Assembly: GCA_022827425.1 (NCBI GenBank) | Contig: JAJDSZ010000129.1 | Span: forward strand, 27,084 to 91,083 | Direction: 5' to 3' | Source of the DNA: Pseudomonadales bacterium | Lineage (GTDB): Bacteria; Pseudomonadota; Gammaproteobacteria; Pseudomonadales; Pseudohongiellaceae | Length of the DNA stretch: 64,000 nt | In this document: piece after piece, positions 19,848 through 31,308 of the stretch | How the letters are laid out: each line of letters begins with the position of its first letter | Numbering within the stretch: position 1 is the stretch's first letter | Position numbers and translations under genes: made by a program | Notes under the pieces: generated by a model | Databases searched by the model: none | Told to the model about the DNA's origin: nothing | Seen by the model: the letters and a program-made list of their open reading frames with translations, nothing else

Positions 19848-20504
19848 TTACCCGTCCTCGCCTTCCACGCCACTGTCCTTCTGCGCGGCTTTCCCTTCAC
19901 TGTCATTCTGCGCGGAGTGAAGCGGAGTCGCAGAATCTCCCGCATCTTCCCCATCCTTTTCGGGTTTTGCGCCACCTGCCTGGGATTCCGCGACTTCGCG
20001 CGGAATGACAGCAGGGGGGCGCGTGTCTTCCGCAGGGGGGGGCGCGTTTTCCGCGGGGCTCTGGTTCCAGTCGCCGATGACCTTGCCGCCGGCGGCTTCG
20101 ATGGCGGCCCGGGCGCCCTTGCTGACCCGCAGCCCCTGTACGGTTAGCGCCCGGGTCACATCGCCGGAAAGCATGACCCTGGCGCGCTTGATATTGGCCT
20201 GCACCACGCCGGCCTTGCACAGGGTGTCGAGATCAATGACTTCGGCATCGATCCGGTTCAGTTCCGAAGTGCGGACCTCAGCGGTCACCCGGCCCACCCG
20301 GGAAGTAAAGCCGAACTTGGGCAGACGCATCTGCAACGGCATCTGGCCGCCTTCGAATCCGGGGCGAACGCCGCCGCCGGAGCGGGAATTCTGCCCCTTG
20401 TGCCCCTTGCCGCAGGTCTTGCCGAAACCGCTGCCCATGCCGCGGCCGACGCGCTTTCTCGCCTTGCCGCTGCCCGGGGCCGGTTTCAGGTCATTCAGTC
20501 GCAT
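19848..20504 (-). CDS. rplO: 50S ribosomal protein L15 with a ~70-aa repeat-derived C-terminal extension
   Basis: [66 protein letters not shown]...[13 protein letters not shown] then non-canonical ...[16 protein letters not shown]...[15 protein letters not shown]... Confidence 0.95.
   Translation of the reverse strand: MRLNDLKPAPGSGKARKRVGRGMGSGFGKTCGKGHKGQNSRSGGGVRPGFEGGQMPLQMRLPKFGFTSRVGRVTAEVRTSELNRIDAEVIDLDTLCKAGVVQANIKRARVMLSGDVTRALTVQGLRVSKGARAAIEAAGGKVIGDWNQSPAENAPPPAEDTRPPAVIPREVAESQAGGAKPEKDGEDAGDSATPLHSAQNDSEGKAAQKDSGVEGEDG
19900..20011. repeat. Family-1 REP-like palindrome located inside the rplO reading frame
   Basis: CTGTCATTCTGCGCGGAGTGAAGCGGAGTCGCAGAATCTC ... GGGATTCCGCGACTTCGCGCGGAATGACAG. 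Confidence 0.9.
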
Positions 20505-20543
20505 TTGCCCAACTCCGTTCTCTGTTTGCCGCCAACGATCCCG

Positions 20544-20741
20544 CTAGGCCGATTCCACGGCGAGCAGGTGGCTGATCTTGTTGATCATGCCGCGCACCGC
20601 CGGGGTGTCTTCGACTTCCACGGTCTGGTGCATGCGGCGCAGGCCAAGCCCTTTCACGCACAGCTTGTGCCTGGGCTGGGCCCCGATGGGGCTGCGCACC
20701 AGGGTTACCCGGACGGTTGCCTTGGATTTCGCCTTCGCCAT
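20544..20741 (-). CDS. rpmD: 50S ribosomal protein L30
   Basis: [63 protein letters not shown]. Confidence 0.96.
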   Translation of the reverse strand: MAKAKSKATVRVTLVRSPIGAQPRHKLCVKGLGLRRMHQTVEVEDTPAVRGMINKISHLLAVESA

Positions 20742-20745
20742 TTTC

Positions 20746-21255
20746 TCAGCCCAGAATCTCGTCAACCGATTTGCCGCGCCGGTAGGCCACGTCTTCCGGC
20801 GAGCGCATGTCGCGCAGGCCCTTGAAAGTCGCCCGCACCACGTTCACCGGATTGGTGGAGCCATAGCACTTGGCGAGCACATCCTGCACGCCGGCGAGTT
20901 CGAGTATGGCGCGCATGGCGCCGCCGGCGATCACGCCGGTGCCTTCCGAGGCCGGCTGCATGTACACCTTCGACGCGCCGTGGCGGGCCTTGATGGGATA
21001 TTGCAGGGTCTGGCCATCGAGATTGACCGTGATCATGTTGCGGCGCGCGGATTCCATCGCCTTCTGAATGGCGAGTGGGACTTCCCGGGCCTTGCCGCGA
21101 CCGAAACCGACCCGGCCATTGCCGTCGCCCACCGCGGTGAGCGCGGTAAAGCCGAAGATCCGACCGCCCTTGACCACCTTGGCGACACGATTGACCTGGA
21201 TCAGCTTCTCCTGCAGACCCTCTTCGTTCTTTTCCGCCGTTTCTCTGAATGCCAT
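20746..21255 (-). CDS. rpsE: 30S ribosomal protein S5
   Basis: [56 protein letters not shown]. Confidence 0.97.
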   Translation of the reverse strand: MAFRETAEKNEEGLQEKLIQVNRVAKVVKGGRIFGFTALTAVGDGNGRVGFGRGKAREVPLAIQKAMESARRNMITVNLDGQTLQYPIKARHGASKVYMQPASEGTGVIAGGAMRAILELAGVQDVLAKCYGSTNPVNVVRATFKGLRDMRSPEDVAYRRGKSVDEILG

Positions 21256-21264
21256 ATTGAATAC

Positions 21265-21615
21265 CTAGAACTTCAAGCCCGCTTCCCGGGCCGCTTCCGC
21301 CAGGGCCTTGACGCGACCGTGGTAGGCGTAGCCCGAACGGTCGAAAGCCACCGTGTCGATTCCCGCCGCGAGGGCGCGCTCGGCGATGCGTTGGCCCACC
21401 TTGCCGGCGGCCTCGATATTGCCCGTGGCGCCGCCGCGCTGGTCCTTCTCCACGGTGGAGGCGCAGGCCAGCACCGAGGCGCCGCCGGGAGCGATGATCT
21501 GGGCGTACATATGCCTGGGCGAGCGAAACACGCACAGGCGGTTGATACCCTGTTGCCGAATCCGCGCCCTCGCTCTTCGCGCCCGGCGCAGGCGGGCGTC
21601 TTTCTTTACACTCAC
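21265..21615 (-). CDS. rplR: 50S ribosomal protein L18
   Basis: GTG start; [45 protein letters not shown]...[17 protein letters not shown]. Confidence 0.96.
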   Translation of the reverse strand: MSVKKDARLRRARRARARIRQQGINRLCVFRSPRHMYAQIIAPGGASVLACASTVEKDQRGGATGNIEAAGKVGQRIAERALAAGIDTVAFDRSGYAYHGRVKALAEAAREAGLKF

Positions 21616-21625
21616 AATCTGGCCT

Positions 21626-22159
21626 CTACTTCTTCTTCGCCTCTTTCGAGAACACGCGCTCGCCCACATAGCGAACACCCTTGCCCTTGTAGGGTTCGGG
21701 CGGGCGGAAAGCGCGGATTTCGGCGGCCACCTGGCCCACTTTCTGCTTGTCCGCCCCGCTGACGCTGATTTCCGTCTGGGACGGCGTTTCCACCTTGACG
21801 CCATCGGGAACGGCGTAATCAATGGGGTGGGAATAGCCCAGGGTCAGATTCAGCTTCGACCCCTGGGCCCTGGCGCGATAGCCGACACCGCGCAGTTCCA
21901 GTTTTTTCTCATAGCCTTCGGAAACCCCGGTGACCATGTTGCGCAGCAGGGAATGCACGGTTCCCACCATGGCGTTGGCCCGCCGCGAATTTCGCCGGGT
22001 GCTGACCCGCAGGCCTTCATCGCCCTGGGCCACCTCGACTTCCACCGGCAGCGCGAGCTGCAGGGAACCCTTGCCGCCCTTGACGGAGACTTCTCCGCCG
22101 CGCAGCACCGCTTCCACGCCTTCGGGAAGCCGCACCGGATTGTTGGCCATTCTCGACAT
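21626..22159 (-). CDS. rplF: 50S ribosomal protein L6
   Basis: [33 protein letters not shown]...[21 protein letters not shown]. Confidence 0.97.
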   Translation of the reverse strand: MSRMANNPVRLPEGVEAVLRGGEVSVKGGKGSLQLALPVEVEVAQGDEGLRVSTRRNSRRANAMVGTVHSLLRNMVTGVSEGYEKKLELRGVGYRARAQGSKLNLTLGYSHPIDYAVPDGVKVETPSQTEISVSGADKQKVGQVAAEIRAFRPPEPYKGKGVRYVGERVFSKEAKKK

Positions 22160-22179
22160 GGTCTGGTTCCTGTTTCCGC

Positions 22180-22575
22180 CTAGAACACCGTGCAGATCAC
22201 TTCGCCGCCGACGCCTTTCGCCCGGGCCTGGCGGTCGGTCATCAGGCCCAGATTGGTGGACATGATGACGGTGCCGAGACCGGCGCGGTTGCTGGGCAAA
22301 TCGTCCTTGCCGCGGTAGCTGCGCAGGCCGGGACGGCTTACCCGCTTGATCTCCTCGATGGCGGGCACACCATTGACGTACTTCAGCGCCACTTCGATTT
22401 CCGGCTTGCCGCCGTTGTCGTCCACCGAATAGGACTGGATGTAGCCCTCCTCGAGCAGCAGCCCGCAGATGGCAAGCTTGATCTTCGACGCCGGGCAGCG
22501 CACGGTTTCCAGTTTGGCCATTTGCGCATTGCGGATGCGGGTCAGGTAATCGGCGATCGGGTCGGTCATGCTCAT
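22180..22575 (-). CDS. rpsH: 30S ribosomal protein S8
   Basis: [31 protein letters not shown]...[27 protein letters not shown]-type C-terminus. Confidence 0.97.
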   Translation of the reverse strand: MSMTDPIADYLTRIRNAQMAKLETVRCPASKIKLAICGLLLEEGYIQSYSVDDNGGKPEIEVALKYVNGVPAIEEIKRVSRPGLRSYRGKDDLPSNRAGLGTVIMSTNLGLMTDRQARAKGVGGEVICTVF

Positions 22576-22588
22576 GGTGATTCCCCGC

Positions 22589-22894
22589 CTACCAGCTCGC
22601 TTTCACCAGGCCCGGCACATCGCCGCGCATGGCCGCTTCGCGCAGCTTGTTGCGGCACAGGCCGAACTTGCGAAACACGCCCCGGGGCCTGCCGGTAAGC
22701 CGGCAGCGCCGCACAACCCGCACCGGGCTCGCGTTTCGCGGCAGCTTCTGCAATTTCATCTGCGCTTCCCATTTTTCCTCGCCGCCCGCTTTCGAGTCGG
22801 CTAGCACCGCTTTCAGCGCGTCGCGACGGGCGGCGTACCGCCGCACGGTCTTCATTCGCTTCGCTTCCCTGGCGATCATTGAAACTTTTGCCAT
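22589..22894 (-). CDS. rpsN: 30S ribosomal protein S14
   Basis: [31 protein letters not shown]...[39 protein letters not shown]. Confidence 0.96.
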   Translation of the reverse strand: MAKVSMIAREAKRMKTVRRYAARRDALKAVLADSKAGGEEKWEAQMKLQKLPRNASPVRVVRRCRLTGRPRGVFRKFGLCRNKLREAAMRGDVPGLVKASW

Positions 22895-22938
22895 GTACCC
22901 GTCTCCCGCGGCGCCCGCCGCGTTCGCTCCCGTTGCCG

Positions 22939-23505
22939 TCAACCCGCCGCCGCGCCCATGCCCCGGAAGGGAAAGCGCATGGCGGCGAGCAGGGCCCGCC
23001 CCTCTTCGTCGCTGCCGGCGTCGGTGGTGATAATGATGTCGAGCCCCCGGATCTTGTCGATCTTGTCGTAGTCGATCTCGGGGAAGATGATCTGTTCGCT
23101 CACGCCCATGGCGAAATTGCCGTTGCCGTCGAAGGATTTCGGATTGAGGCCGCGGAAATCCCGGATTCTGGGGATGGCGATTCCCACCAGCCGCTCGAGA
23201 AACTCGTACATCCGCTCGCCCCGCAGGGTCACCTTGCAGCCGATGGGCCAGCCTTCGCGAATCTTGAATCCCGCCACGCTCTTGCGCGCCCTGGTGATCA
23301 CCGGCTTCTGGCCGCTGATGGCCCGCATGTCGGCGCTGGCGTGCTCCAGGACTTTCTTGTCCGCCACCGCGTCGCCAAGGCCCATGTTGAGCACCACCTT
23401 GGTCACCCTGGGCGCCTGCATGGGATTGGCGTAGCCGAATTGTTTGGTCAAGGCCGGCGCCACTTCCCGCTGATAGAATTTCCTGAATCCCGCCATTGCT
23501 CTCAC
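22939..23505 (-). CDS. rplE: 50S ribosomal protein L5
   Basis: [41 protein letters not shown]...[35 protein letters not shown]; start possibly 23496. Confidence 0.97.
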   Translation of the reverse strand: MRAMAGFRKFYQREVAPALTKQFGYANPMQAPRVTKVVLNMGLGDAVADKKVLEHASADMRAISGQKPVITRARKSVAGFKIREGWPIGCKVTLRGERMYEFLERLVGIAIPRIRDFRGLNPKSFDGNGNFAMGVSEQIIFPEIDYDKIDKIRGLDIIITTDAGSDEEGRALLAAMRFPFRGMGAAAG

Positions 23506-23515
23506 CAGGCCTGTT

Positions 23516-23830
23516 TCAGTCTATTGCGTCGCCGCTCGACTTGAAGAAGCGGGTCTTGCCGCCGTCATCGTCGATGCGGATGCCGACCCGGTCTGCCGCG
23601 CCGGTGTCGGGATTGAATATCGCCACATTGGAAATATGCAGTGGCGCCTCTTTCTCCACGATGCCCCCCGCCTGACCCAGATTGGGATTGGGCCGGGTAT
23701 GCCGCTTGATCATGTTGACCCCCGCGACGATGACCCGGTCATCGCCCACCATGCGGGAGATCGTGCCCCGGGTGCCTTTGTCCCGGCCGGCAATCACGAT
23801 CACTTCGTCGTCTCTTCGCAGTTTGCGCAT
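23516..23830 (-). CDS. rplX: 50S ribosomal protein L24
   Basis: [49 protein letters not shown]. Confidence 0.96.
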   Translation of the reverse strand: MRKLRRDDEVIVIAGRDKGTRGTISRMVGDDRVIVAGVNMIKRHTRPNPNLGQAGGIVEKEAPLHISNVAIFNPDTGAADRVGIRIDDDGGKTRFFKSSGDAID

Positions 23831-23861
23831 AGCTTGCAGTCCCATCGGCCCCGACAGCCGA

Positions 23862-24230
23862 TTACAACACCTCCGGCGCCAGTGAGATGATCCGCATGAA
23901 GCGTTCTTCCCGCAGTTCCCGGGTAACCGGGCCGAATACCCGGGTGCCGATGGGCGCCTGCTGGTTGTTCAGCAGAATCGCGGCGTTGTCGTCAAAACGG
24001 ATCAGGGAGCCGTCGCCCCGGCGCACGCCCTTGCGGGTTCGCACCACGAGCGCGTCGAGCACCTGGCCCTTCTTCACCCTTCCCCGGGGAATCGCCTCCT
24101 TCACGGTGACCTTGATGATGTCGCCGATTCGGGCATAGCGCCGGTGGGAGCCGCCAAGCACCTTGATGCACATGACCCGGCGCGCGCCGCTGTTGTCGGC
24201 CACATCGAGGTAGGATTGCACTTGAATCAT
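23862..24230 (-). CDS. rplN: 50S ribosomal protein L14
   Basis: [57 protein letters not shown]. Confidence 0.98.
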   Translation of the reverse strand: MIQVQSYLDVADNSGARRVMCIKVLGGSHRRYARIGDIIKVTVKEAIPRGRVKKGQVLDALVVRTRKGVRRGDGSLIRFDDNAAILLNNQQAPIGTRVFGPVTRELREERFMRIISLAPEVL

Positions 24231-24320
24231 CGCTCAGTTTCCACCTTTCAATCCCTGGGCCGGACCCCTGGCCCGACATCCGTGACAGCTATCTTCTATC
24301 TTCGTGATTTTCATGGGGCG

Positions 24321-24596
24321 TCAAACTTCCGTGGCCCGCTTGTCGATGGAAACCAGCGCCCAGGACTTGGTGCGGGAGATCGGCCGCACTTCGCGGATGG
24401 TCACTTCATCGCCAGGCCGGCAGTCGTTGTTCGCGTCATGGGCGGCAATCCGGGTGGAGCGCTTGACGATCTTGCCGTACACCGGATGCTTGACCCGCCG
24501 TTCCACGAGCACCACGATGGACTTGTCCATGCGGTTGCTGATCACCCTGCCCGAAGTCGTGCGTCCCTTTCCCTGTTCCACATTGATTTCTGTCAT
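24321..24596 (-). CDS. rpsQ: 30S ribosomal protein S17
   Basis: [64 protein letters not shown]. Confidence 0.97.
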   Translation of the reverse strand: MTEINVEQGKGRTTSGRVISNRMDKSIVVLVERRVKHPVYGKIVKRSTRIAAHDANNDCRPGDEVTIREVRPISRTKSWALVSIDKRATEV

Positions 24597-24820
24597 TCGC
24601 TTTCTTCCACCGCCGTCAGCGCCGCGTCCGCGGCGGCCTTCTCGGCGAGCAATGTCTTGATTCTGGCAATATCCTTGCGCACCGCCGTCGCCAGATGCGG
24701 CTGGCCCAACTGGCCCGTCGCTTTCTGCATGCGGTAGCCGAACTGCTCCTTGCGCAATTCCTCCAGCCGGGTCTGCAATTCGGCGGGGGTCATTTCCCGC
24801 AGTTCGCCCGCTTTCATCAC
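24593..24820 (-). CDS. rpmC: 50S ribosomal protein L29
   Basis: [58 protein letters not shown]. Confidence 0.96.
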   Translation of the reverse strand: MMKAGELREMTPAELQTRLEELRKEQFGYRMQKATGQLGQPHLATAVRKDIARIKTLLAEKAAADAALTAVEESE

Positions 24821-25230
24821 ATGACCGTCCGTTTCACAAAACTCGTGCGGAACGGCAGCTTGGCCGCGGCCAGGGAAAACGCGTCCCGGGCCAGTTCCTC
24901 GTCCACGCCTTCAATCTCGAACATGACCCGGCCCGGCTGGATCTGGGCGACCCAGTATTCGACATTGCCCTTGCCCTTGCCCTGGCGCACTTCGAGCGGC
25001 TTCTGGGTGATTGGCTTGTCCGGGAACACCCGGATCCAGATCTTGCCGCCCCGGCGCACCCGGCGCGTCATCGCCCGCCGCGCCGCTTCGATCTGGCGCG
25101 CGGTCAGGCGGCCGCGGCTGACGGCTTTCAGGCCGAACTGGCCGAAATCCACCGAACTGCCGCGGTGGGACAGGCCGCGATTGCGGCCCTTGTGCATCTT
25201 GCGAAACTTGGTGCGCTTGGGCTGTAACAC
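24817..25230 (-). CDS. rplP: 50S ribosomal protein L16
   Basis: [75 protein letters not shown]. Confidence 0.98.
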   Translation of the reverse strand: MLQPKRTKFRKMHKGRNRGLSHRGSSVDFGQFGLKAVSRGRLTARQIEAARRAMTRRVRRGGKIWIRVFPDKPITQKPLEVRQGKGKGNVEYWVAQIQPGRVMFEIEGVDEELARDAFSLAAAKLPFRTSFVKRTVM

Positions 25231-25275
25231 TTTTCCTGACTCTCCTACCGTAATCCGGTCCGGCCCGGCGTCCGC

Positions 25276-25959
25276 CTAGGCCTGGGCCGCCCTGGCGCCG
25301 GGCCCGAGCATGGCTTCGTCGAGATCGAACACCTCGCCCCGGAAAATCCAAACCTTGACGCCGATCACGCCATAGGTGGTGCTGGCTTCCGAGGTGGCGT
25401 AGTCGATATCGGCGCGGAAGGTGTGCAGGGGCACGCGGCCTTCGCGATACCATTCCGAGCGCGCGATTTCCGCGCCGCCGAGGCGGCCGCCCACCTGCAC
25501 CTTGATGCCTTCGGCGCCGTGGCGCATGGCGTTCTGCACCGCCCGCTTCATGGCCCGGCGAAACATCACCCGGCGTTCGAGCTGCTGGGCGACGCTGTCG
25601 GCGACGAGCTGGGCGTCGAGGTCGGGCTTGCGGATCTCTTCAATATTCACCTGCACCGCCCGCTGATCGAGCTGCATCAGGTTGGCTAGGGCGGCGCGCA
25701 GCTTTTCCACGTCCTCGCCCTTCTTGCCGATCACGATGCCCGGCCGCGCGGTATGAATCGTGATGCGCGCGGTTTCGGCGGGGCGTTCGATATCCACCCG
25801 GGACACCGAGGCGTTGGCGAGGCGCTTGCGGATGTATTCGCGCACTTTCAGGTCCACGAGCAGGTTGTCCGCGTATTGCTCGCCTTCGGCGTACCACAGC
25901 GAGGTGTGCCGCTTGACGATGCCAAGCCTGATGCCGGTTGGATGCGCTTTTTGACCCAT
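25276..25959 (-). CDS. rpsC: 30S ribosomal protein S3
   Basis: [47 protein letters not shown]. Confidence 0.97.
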   Translation of the reverse strand: MGQKAHPTGIRLGIVKRHTSLWYAEGEQYADNLLVDLKVREYIRKRLANASVSRVDIERPAETARITIHTARPGIVIGKKGEDVEKLRAALANLMQLDQRAVQVNIEEIRKPDLDAQLVADSVAQQLERRVMFRRAMKRAVQNAMRHGAEGIKVQVGGRLGGAEIARSEWYREGRVPLHTFRADIDYATSEASTTYGVIGVKVWIFRGEVFDLDEAMLGPGARAAQA

Positions 25960-25963
25960 TTGC

Positions 25964-26332
25964 CTAGTCCTGACTCCCGCCTTTGCCCGCCGCGTCCCAC
26001 TCGCCGTCGGCTACCTTGATGGTGATATGGCAGGAGCGCTTGAGAATCCGGTCCGCCCTGCCCTTTGCCCGCGGCCGGATGCGTTTCATGGTGCGCGCCT
26101 CGTCCACGCAAATCGTCGCTATCTTCAATTCGTCCACATCGGCGCCTTCATTGTGTTCGGCGTTGGCGATGGCCGAGTTGAGCAGCTTGCGGATGATCGC
26201 CGCGGCTTTCCGGGTGCTGAAAGTCAGCACCTGCAGGGCTTCCTCCACGGGCTTGCCGCGAACCTGGTCCGCCACGAGCCGCGCCTTCTGCGCCGAAATC
26301 CGCGCGCCCCGCAATCTTGCCGCCACTTCCAT
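25964..26332 (-). CDS. rplV: 50S ribosomal protein L22
   Basis: [58 protein letters not shown]. Confidence 0.96.
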   Translation of the reverse strand: MEVAARLRGARISAQKARLVADQVRGKPVEEALQVLTFSTRKAAAIIRKLLNSAIANAEHNEGADVDELKIATICVDEARTMKRIRPRAKGRADRILKRSCHITIKVADGEWDAAGKGGSQD

Positions 26333-26350
26333 CTCCGTATCTCCCGCCGG

Positions 26351-26629
26351 CTATCGCCGCTTTGCCTTCTTGTCGGCAACATGGCTGCGATAGGTGCGGG
26401 TCAGGGCGAACTCGCCGAGCTTGTGACCCACCATGTCTTCGCTGATGAATACCGGCACATGCTGGCGGCCGTTGTGCACGGCGATCGTCAGGCCGAGCAT
26501 GTCCGGCGAAATCATCGACCGCCGCGACCAGGTCTTGATCGGGCGCTTGTCGTTGTTCTCCGCGGCCTTCTGCACTTTCCTCATCAGGTGCAGATCGATA
26601 AAGGGGCCTTTTTTCAATGAACGTGGCAC
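26351..26629 (-). CDS. rpsS: 30S ribosomal protein S19
   Basis: [83 protein letters not shown]. Confidence 0.97.
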   Translation of the reverse strand: MPRSLKKGPFIDLHLMRKVQKAAENNDKRPIKTWSRRSMISPDMLGLTIAVHNGRQHVPVFISEDMVGHKLGEFALTRTYRSHVADKKAKRR

Positions 26630-26662
26630 TGCTCGATTCCTCTTTGCTGATCCCGGACGGCC

Positions 26663-27493
26663 CTAACGGTTCGACTTTCTGCGCCGCACGATCAGCTTGT
26701 CGGTGCGCTTGTTGGAACGGGTCTTGAAGCCCTTGGTGGGCACGCCGGTGGGCGACACCGGATGCCGGCCGCCGGAGGACTTGCCTTCGCCGCCGCCATG
26801 GGGGTGATCCACGGGATTCATCACCACGCCCCGCACCGTTGGCCGGATGCCGCGCCAGCGGCTCGCGCCCGCCTTGCCCAGGGAACGCAGGGAATGCTCG
26901 GAGTTGGAAACTTCGCCCAGGGTTGCGCGGCAATCGGCAAGCACCTTGCGCATTTCGCCGGAGCGCAGACGCAGGGTGACGTATTTTCCTTCCCGGGCCA
27001 CAAGTTGCACCGAGGCGCCGGCGCTGCGGGCGATCTGGGCGCCCTTGCCCGGCTTCAACTCAATGCAATGCAAGTTGCTGCCAAGCGGCACATTGCGCAG
27101 CGGCAGGCAGTTGCCGGCGCGAATCGGAGAATCCTCGCCGGACAGGAGCCGGTCTCCCGCCCGCACCGCCGCCGGGGCGATGATGTAGCGGCGCTCGCCA
27201 TCGGCATACAGCAGCAGGGCGATATTGGCCGAACGGTTCGGGTCGTATTCGAGCCGCTCCACTTTGGCTTCGATATTGTCCTTGTTGCGGCGGAAATCGA
27301 TGATGCGGTACTTCTGCTTGTGGCCGCCGCCGGCGTGGCGCCGGGTGATTCTACCCTGGTTGTTGCGGCCGCCGGTTTTCGGCTTGGGCGCGGTCAGCGG
27401 CGCGAAAGGCGCGCCCTTGTGCAATTCGGGATGGCGCACCTTGACGACGAAACGGCGTCCGGGTGATGTGGGTTTGCATTTTACGACCGGCAT
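26663..27493 (-). CDS. rplB: 50S ribosomal protein L2
   Basis: [15 protein letters not shown]...[32 protein letters not shown]...[27 protein letters not shown]. Confidence 0.98.
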   Translation of the reverse strand: MPVVKCKPTSPGRRFVVKVRHPELHKGAPFAPLTAPKPKTGGRNNQGRITRRHAGGGHKQKYRIIDFRRNKDNIEAKVERLEYDPNRSANIALLLYADGERRYIIAPAAVRAGDRLLSGEDSPIRAGNCLPLRNVPLGSNLHCIELKPGKGAQIARSAGASVQLVAREGKYVTLRLRSGEMRKVLADCRATLGEVSNSEHSLRSLGKAGASRWRGIRPTVRGVVMNPVDHPHGGGEGKSSGGRHPVSPTGVPTKGFKTRSNKRTDKLIVRRRKSNR

Positions 27494-27507
27494 GGCGTCA
27501 ACTCCTC

Positions 27508-27807
27508 CTAACCCGCATCCGCGAAATCGATTGCATCGCCGGGCTGCAGGCGCACATAGGCCTTGCGCCAGTCCGGGCGCTTGCGCGGGCGGCCCCGGGC
27601 GGCACCCTTGACCTTGCCCTTCACATTGAGCACCTGGAGGTCGGTGACCACCACCTCGTAGATGGTTTCCACCGCGGTCCTGATTTCCGCCTTGGTGGCG
27701 TCCCGCGCCACCCGGAAGGCGTATTGATTGTGTTCGTCGCCGGCTATGGTGGTCTTCTCGGACACATGTGGCGCCAGCAATACCTGATACATGCGTTCCG
27801 GGTTCAT
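27508..27807 (-). CDS. rplW: 50S ribosomal protein L23
   Basis: [68 protein letters not shown]; start trimmed to ATG 27807. Confidence 0.96.
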   Translation of the reverse strand: MNPERMYQVLLAPHVSEKTTIAGDEHNQYAFRVARDATKAEIRTAVETIYEVVVTDLQVLNVKGKVKGAARGRPRKRPDWRKAYVRLQPGDAIDFADAG

Positions 27808-28421
27808 GACAGCATTCCTTCCATCTGCTTCATGGCCGCCACGGTACAGAGCACCTTGTCGAATCCGATCAGGCTCACCGGATCGATCGCCTGGGCGTCG
27901 AGCACGTCCACCTTGTGGAGATTGCGGGCGGCGAGATACAGGTTCCGCTCCACCCCTCCGGTGATGATGAGCACGTTGTCGAGTTCGAATTCCCCGAGCT
28001 TGCCCACGAGTTCCTTCGTCTTGTGCGATTCTAGGCTGAAATCGTCCACCACGATGAGGCGTTGCTGGCGAATGAGTTCGGAGACGATGCACCGCATCGC
28101 GCTGCGGTACATCTTGCGATTGAGTTTCTTGCCGTAGTCCCGGGGCCGGGCCGCGAAAGCAAGGCCTCCGCCGCGCCAGATTGGCGAGCGGATGGTGCCG
28201 GCCCGGGCCCTGCCGGTGCCTTTCTGGCGCCAGGGCTTGCGCCCGCCGCCGCGGACTTCGGAGCGGTTCTTCTGCCGGACGCTGCCCTGGCGGGCGCCGG
28301 CGAGATAGGTCACCACCGTCTGATGCACCAGCGGCTCATTGAATTCCCGGGCAAAGGCCTCGTCGGGAAGGGAAATCGTTTTCCGGGTCTTCTTTCCCGG
28401 AACCGTCAAGGCCAGTTCCAT
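27804..28421 (-). CDS. rplD: 50S ribosomal protein L4
   Basis: [18 protein letters not shown]...[61 protein letters not shown]. Confidence 0.97.
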   Translation of the reverse strand: MELALTVPGKKTRKTISLPDEAFAREFNEPLVHQTVVTYLAGARQGSVRQKNRSEVRGGGRKPWRQKGTGRARAGTIRSPIWRGGGLAFAARPRDYGKKLNRKMYRSAMRCIVSELIRQQRLIVVDDFSLESHKTKELVGKLGEFELDNVLIITGGVERNLYLAARNLHKVDVLDAQAIDPVSLIGFDKVLCTVAAMKQMEGMLS

Positions 28422-28423
28422 GA

Positions 28424-29074
28424 TCAATTCGTCCGTCTGGTCTTGATGGCGGGCCGCACGATTACCCGGGAACCGGTGGCGCCGGGCAGCGCGCCCTTGA
28501 TCAGCAGCAGATGGTTTTCGAGGTCCACCCGCACGACTTCCAGGCTTTGCACGGTCTTGCGCACATTGCCCATCTGTCCGGCCATCTTCTTGCCCTTGAA
28601 TACCTTGCCCGGCGTCTGGCACTGGCCGATGGAGCCCGGGGCGCGGTGTGAAATCGAGTTGCCGTGGGTGGCGTCCTGCATGCTGAAGTTGTGGCGCTTG
28701 ACCGTGCCCTGGAAGCCCTTGCCCTTGGAGACGCCGGTGACATCGACTTTCTGGCCGGCTTCAAACAGGTTCACGCGGAATTCGCTGCCGGCGCTGACTT
28801 CGCCGAGATCCACGCCCTCGATGCGGAACTCCCACAGGCCTTCGCCGGCTTCGGTTCCCGCCTTGCGGAAATGGCCGGCTTCACAATTGTTGACGCGTGA
28901 AGGCTTGCGCGAGCCCATGGTGACCTGGACCGCGCTGTAACCGTCCGACTCCGGGGTTTTGACCTGGGTCACCCGGTTCGGCTGCACTTCCACCACGGTC
29001 ACCGGAACGGATTCACCGTCTTCCGTGAAGACGCGGGTCATCCCGCTCTTGCGACCAACAAGTCCTAAGGACAT
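28424..29074 (-). CDS. rplC: 50S ribosomal protein L3
   Basis: [30 protein letters not shown]...[56 protein letters not shown]. Confidence 0.97.
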   Translation of the reverse strand: MSLGLVGRKSGMTRVFTEDGESVPVTVVEVQPNRVTQVKTPESDGYSAVQVTMGSRKPSRVNNCEAGHFRKAGTEAGEGLWEFRIEGVDLGEVSAGSEFRVNLFEAGQKVDVTGVSKGKGFQGTVKRHNFSMQDATHGNSISHRAPGSIGQCQTPGKVFKGKKMAGQMGNVRKTVQSLEVVRVDLENHLLLIKGALPGATGSRVIVRPAIKTRRTN

Positions 29075-29221
29075 TTGCGAAACACCTCTTTGCGCACGGG
29101 GCTGAAACCCTCTCTGGCCGCTTGCGCGTTGCACCTGGCGCGATATCAGGGATACCCGTGAGATCAGTGCGCCAATTGACTATTTTCCCGGAAGCTGCGA
29201 TGAATCTTCGCTTCCTTCAGC

Positions 29222-29257
29222 TAAAAAAAGGGCAACGGGGACTGACAACCCGTTGCC
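29222..29257 (-). terminator. Intrinsic terminator between rpsJ and rplC
   Basis: Minus strand reads GGCAACGGG-TTGTCAGTC-CCCGTTGCC-C-TTTTTTT: 9-bp G/C-rich stem followed by seven Ts. Confidence 0.85.
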
Positions 29258-29276
29258 TGGTTCTGGTTCAGCGCGC

Positions 29277-29606
<330 letters not shown>

Positions 29607-29722
29607 TCAGGCCAGAAGGCCCTGTCCTCTGCAGGTATTCGCCTCGCTTCCCGGCTGCCCGGGCGCGGCCTGATCGCATCGAAATCGACGGTTTCAGGTT
29701 CGCCCGCCCAAAAAAGACGCGT

Positions 29723-29751
29723 ATTTTGCTGACTTGACATGGGGGTGTCAA
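29723..29751 (-). promoter_or_regulatory. Sigma70-type promoter upstream of rpsJ
   Basis: Minus strand TTGACA-N17-CAAAAT followed by ACGCG; -35 box sits in the perfect palindrome CTTGACA-TGGGGG-TGTCAAG (29733-29752). Confidence 0.65.
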
Positions 29752-29822
29752 GCAAAAAATGCCTGTATCCACAAAAAAGTTTGCTTGGAGTGATGGTGGG
29801 GGAAATCGTGTGGCTTCAATCC

Positions 29823-30006
29823 GTCGCCGTCGGGGGGTGCAGTGCAGCGGACGCCGTAAATACGGTCCAGCCGCCAAGCACAGCTTGGCGTCGTTTCGGC
29901 TGCGCATGAAGCTGCGCTTCATAAACGCTTGCCTACACCCCTGTAGGCTTCGGGCTCGGCTGTCCCTGCCTCGCACGCCCGCTGCACTGCACCCCCCGAC
30001 GGCGAC
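29823..30006. repeat. Long-arm palindromic repeat, family 2 (28-bp perfect inverted arms, ~128-nt structured core)
   Basis: GTCGCCGTCGGGGGGTGCAGTGCAGCGG (29823-29850) vs exact reverse complement 29979-30006; core contains GGACGCCGTAAATACGG, CATGAAGCTGCGCTTCATAAACGCTTG and GGCTCGGCTGTCCCTGCCTCGCA. Confidence 0.9.
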
Positions 30007-30023
30007 TCACAGCGTACCAATTC

Positions 30024-30053
30024 CGTCATTCTGCGCGCAGTCGCAGAATCTCG
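30024..30053. repeat. Family-1 REP-like half unit
   Basis: CGTCATTCTGCGCGCAGTCGCAGAATCTCGGG immediately 3' of the helicase stop codon. Confidence 0.75.
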
Positions 30054-30060
30054 GGGGATT

Positions 30061-31308
30061 TCAGCGGCGACGACCGGCTTGGCGGCGTTGGGGTTTTTCC
30101 TTGAATTGGGAGGGACGGTGGAAGGGCGGCGCCGGGGTGAGTTGGGGGGGGGCGGGATGGATGCAGTCGAGCTTGCCACCGAGTTTTTCTTCGATGGGCG
30201 GCAGGAGGAAGGAATCTTCCTCGCAGGCGAAACTGATTGAGGTTCCCACCTTGCCGGCGCGACCGGTGCGGCCGATGCGGTGGACGTAGTCATCGGGCTC
30301 CTCGGGCAAGGTGTAATTGATGACGTGGGAGACTTCCTCTATATGGAGGCCGCGCCCGGCCACGTCGGTGGCGACGAGCACCTGGATTTCGCCGGACTTG
30401 AACCTGGCCAGGGTGCGGCTGCGCTTGTGCTGGGGAATTTCGCCGGACAGCATCCCGCAATTGACGCCGTTGCGGTGCAAGTCGTCCGCGAGCCTGCGAA
30501 CCTGGTCGCGCCGGTTGCTGAATACCAGCACCTTGCTCTTGCCGGGTTCGCTGAGCAGGTTGTACAGGAGATGGTACTTGTCGCTGGTGGTGACCAGGTA
30601 GACTTTCTGGTCCACCGCCTCGGCGGCGATCTGCTCCGGATCGACTTCCACCATCACCGGGTCCAGCGCCCAGCGACCGGCGAGTTCGGTGATCGCCGGC
30701 GGAAAGGTGGCGCTGTAGAGCAGGGTCTGGCGGCAATCCTTGCGCGGCGTGCGGGAGACGATCTGGCGCACCTGGGGAATGAAGCCCATGTCGAGCATGC
30801 GGTCCGCCTCGTCGAGGACGAGCAATTCGATCAGACCCAGATACAGATTGTCGCTGCCGGCGAAATCGAGCAGGCGGCCGGGAGTGGCGACGACGATATC
30901 CACCGGACCGGCGTCCAGCGCCCGATGCTGTTTCTGGTAATCCTCTCCCCCCACCAGGGTGACCACGCGCAGTTCGCAAAAGCGGGTAAGCTCCTCGGCG
31001 TCGGCGGCGATCTGGCCGGCGAGTTCCCGGGTGGGGGCAACCACCAGCGCCCGGGGTTCGCCAACGAAGCGTTCGCCTTCCACGGGATTGCTGAGCAGGT
31101 CGTTGATGATGGTGATGAGGAATGCCGCGGTCTTGCCGGTGCCGGTCTGGGCCTTGCCGGTGACATCGTGGCCTTGCAGGGTATGGCGAAGGCTTGCGGC
31201 CTGTATCGGCGTGCAATGGGTGAAGCCCAGGGCGTGGATCGCCTGGCGCAGGGGTTCGCGCAGGTCGAATTCGTCGAATGTGGTGAGTGATTCGTTAGTC
31301 GCTAGCAT
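30061..31308 (-). CDS. DEAD-box ATP-dependent RNA helicase (RhlB-like)
   Basis: MLATNESLTTFDEFDLREPLRQAIHALGFTHCTPIQAASLRHTLQGHDVTGKAQTGTGKTAAFL...VLDEADRMLDMGF...LLYSATF...HRIGRTGRAGKVG. Confidence 0.92.
   Translation of the reverse strand: MLATNESLTTFDEFDLREPLRQAIHALGFTHCTPIQAASLRHTLQGHDVTGKAQTGTGKTAAFLITIINDLLSNPVEGERFVGEPRALVVAPTRELAGQIAADAEELTRFCELRVVTLVGGEDYQKQHRALDAGPVDIVVATPGRLLDFAGSDNLYLGLIELLVLDEADRMLDMGFIPQVRQIVSRTPRKDCRQTLLYSATFPPAITELAGRWALDPVMVEVDPEQIAAEAVDQKVYLVTTSDKYHLLYNLLSEPGKSKVLVFSNRRDQVRRLADDLHRNGVNCGMLSGEIPQHKRSRTLARFKSGEIQVLVATDVAGRGLHIEEVSHVINYTLPEEPDDYVHRIGRTGRAGKVGTSISFACEEDSFLLPPIEEKLGGKLDCIHPAPPQLTPAPPFHRPSQFKEKPQRRQAGRRR

Noticed and set aside
18588-20147. 519-aa + strand ORF
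   Set aside because: Antisense to secY and rplO.
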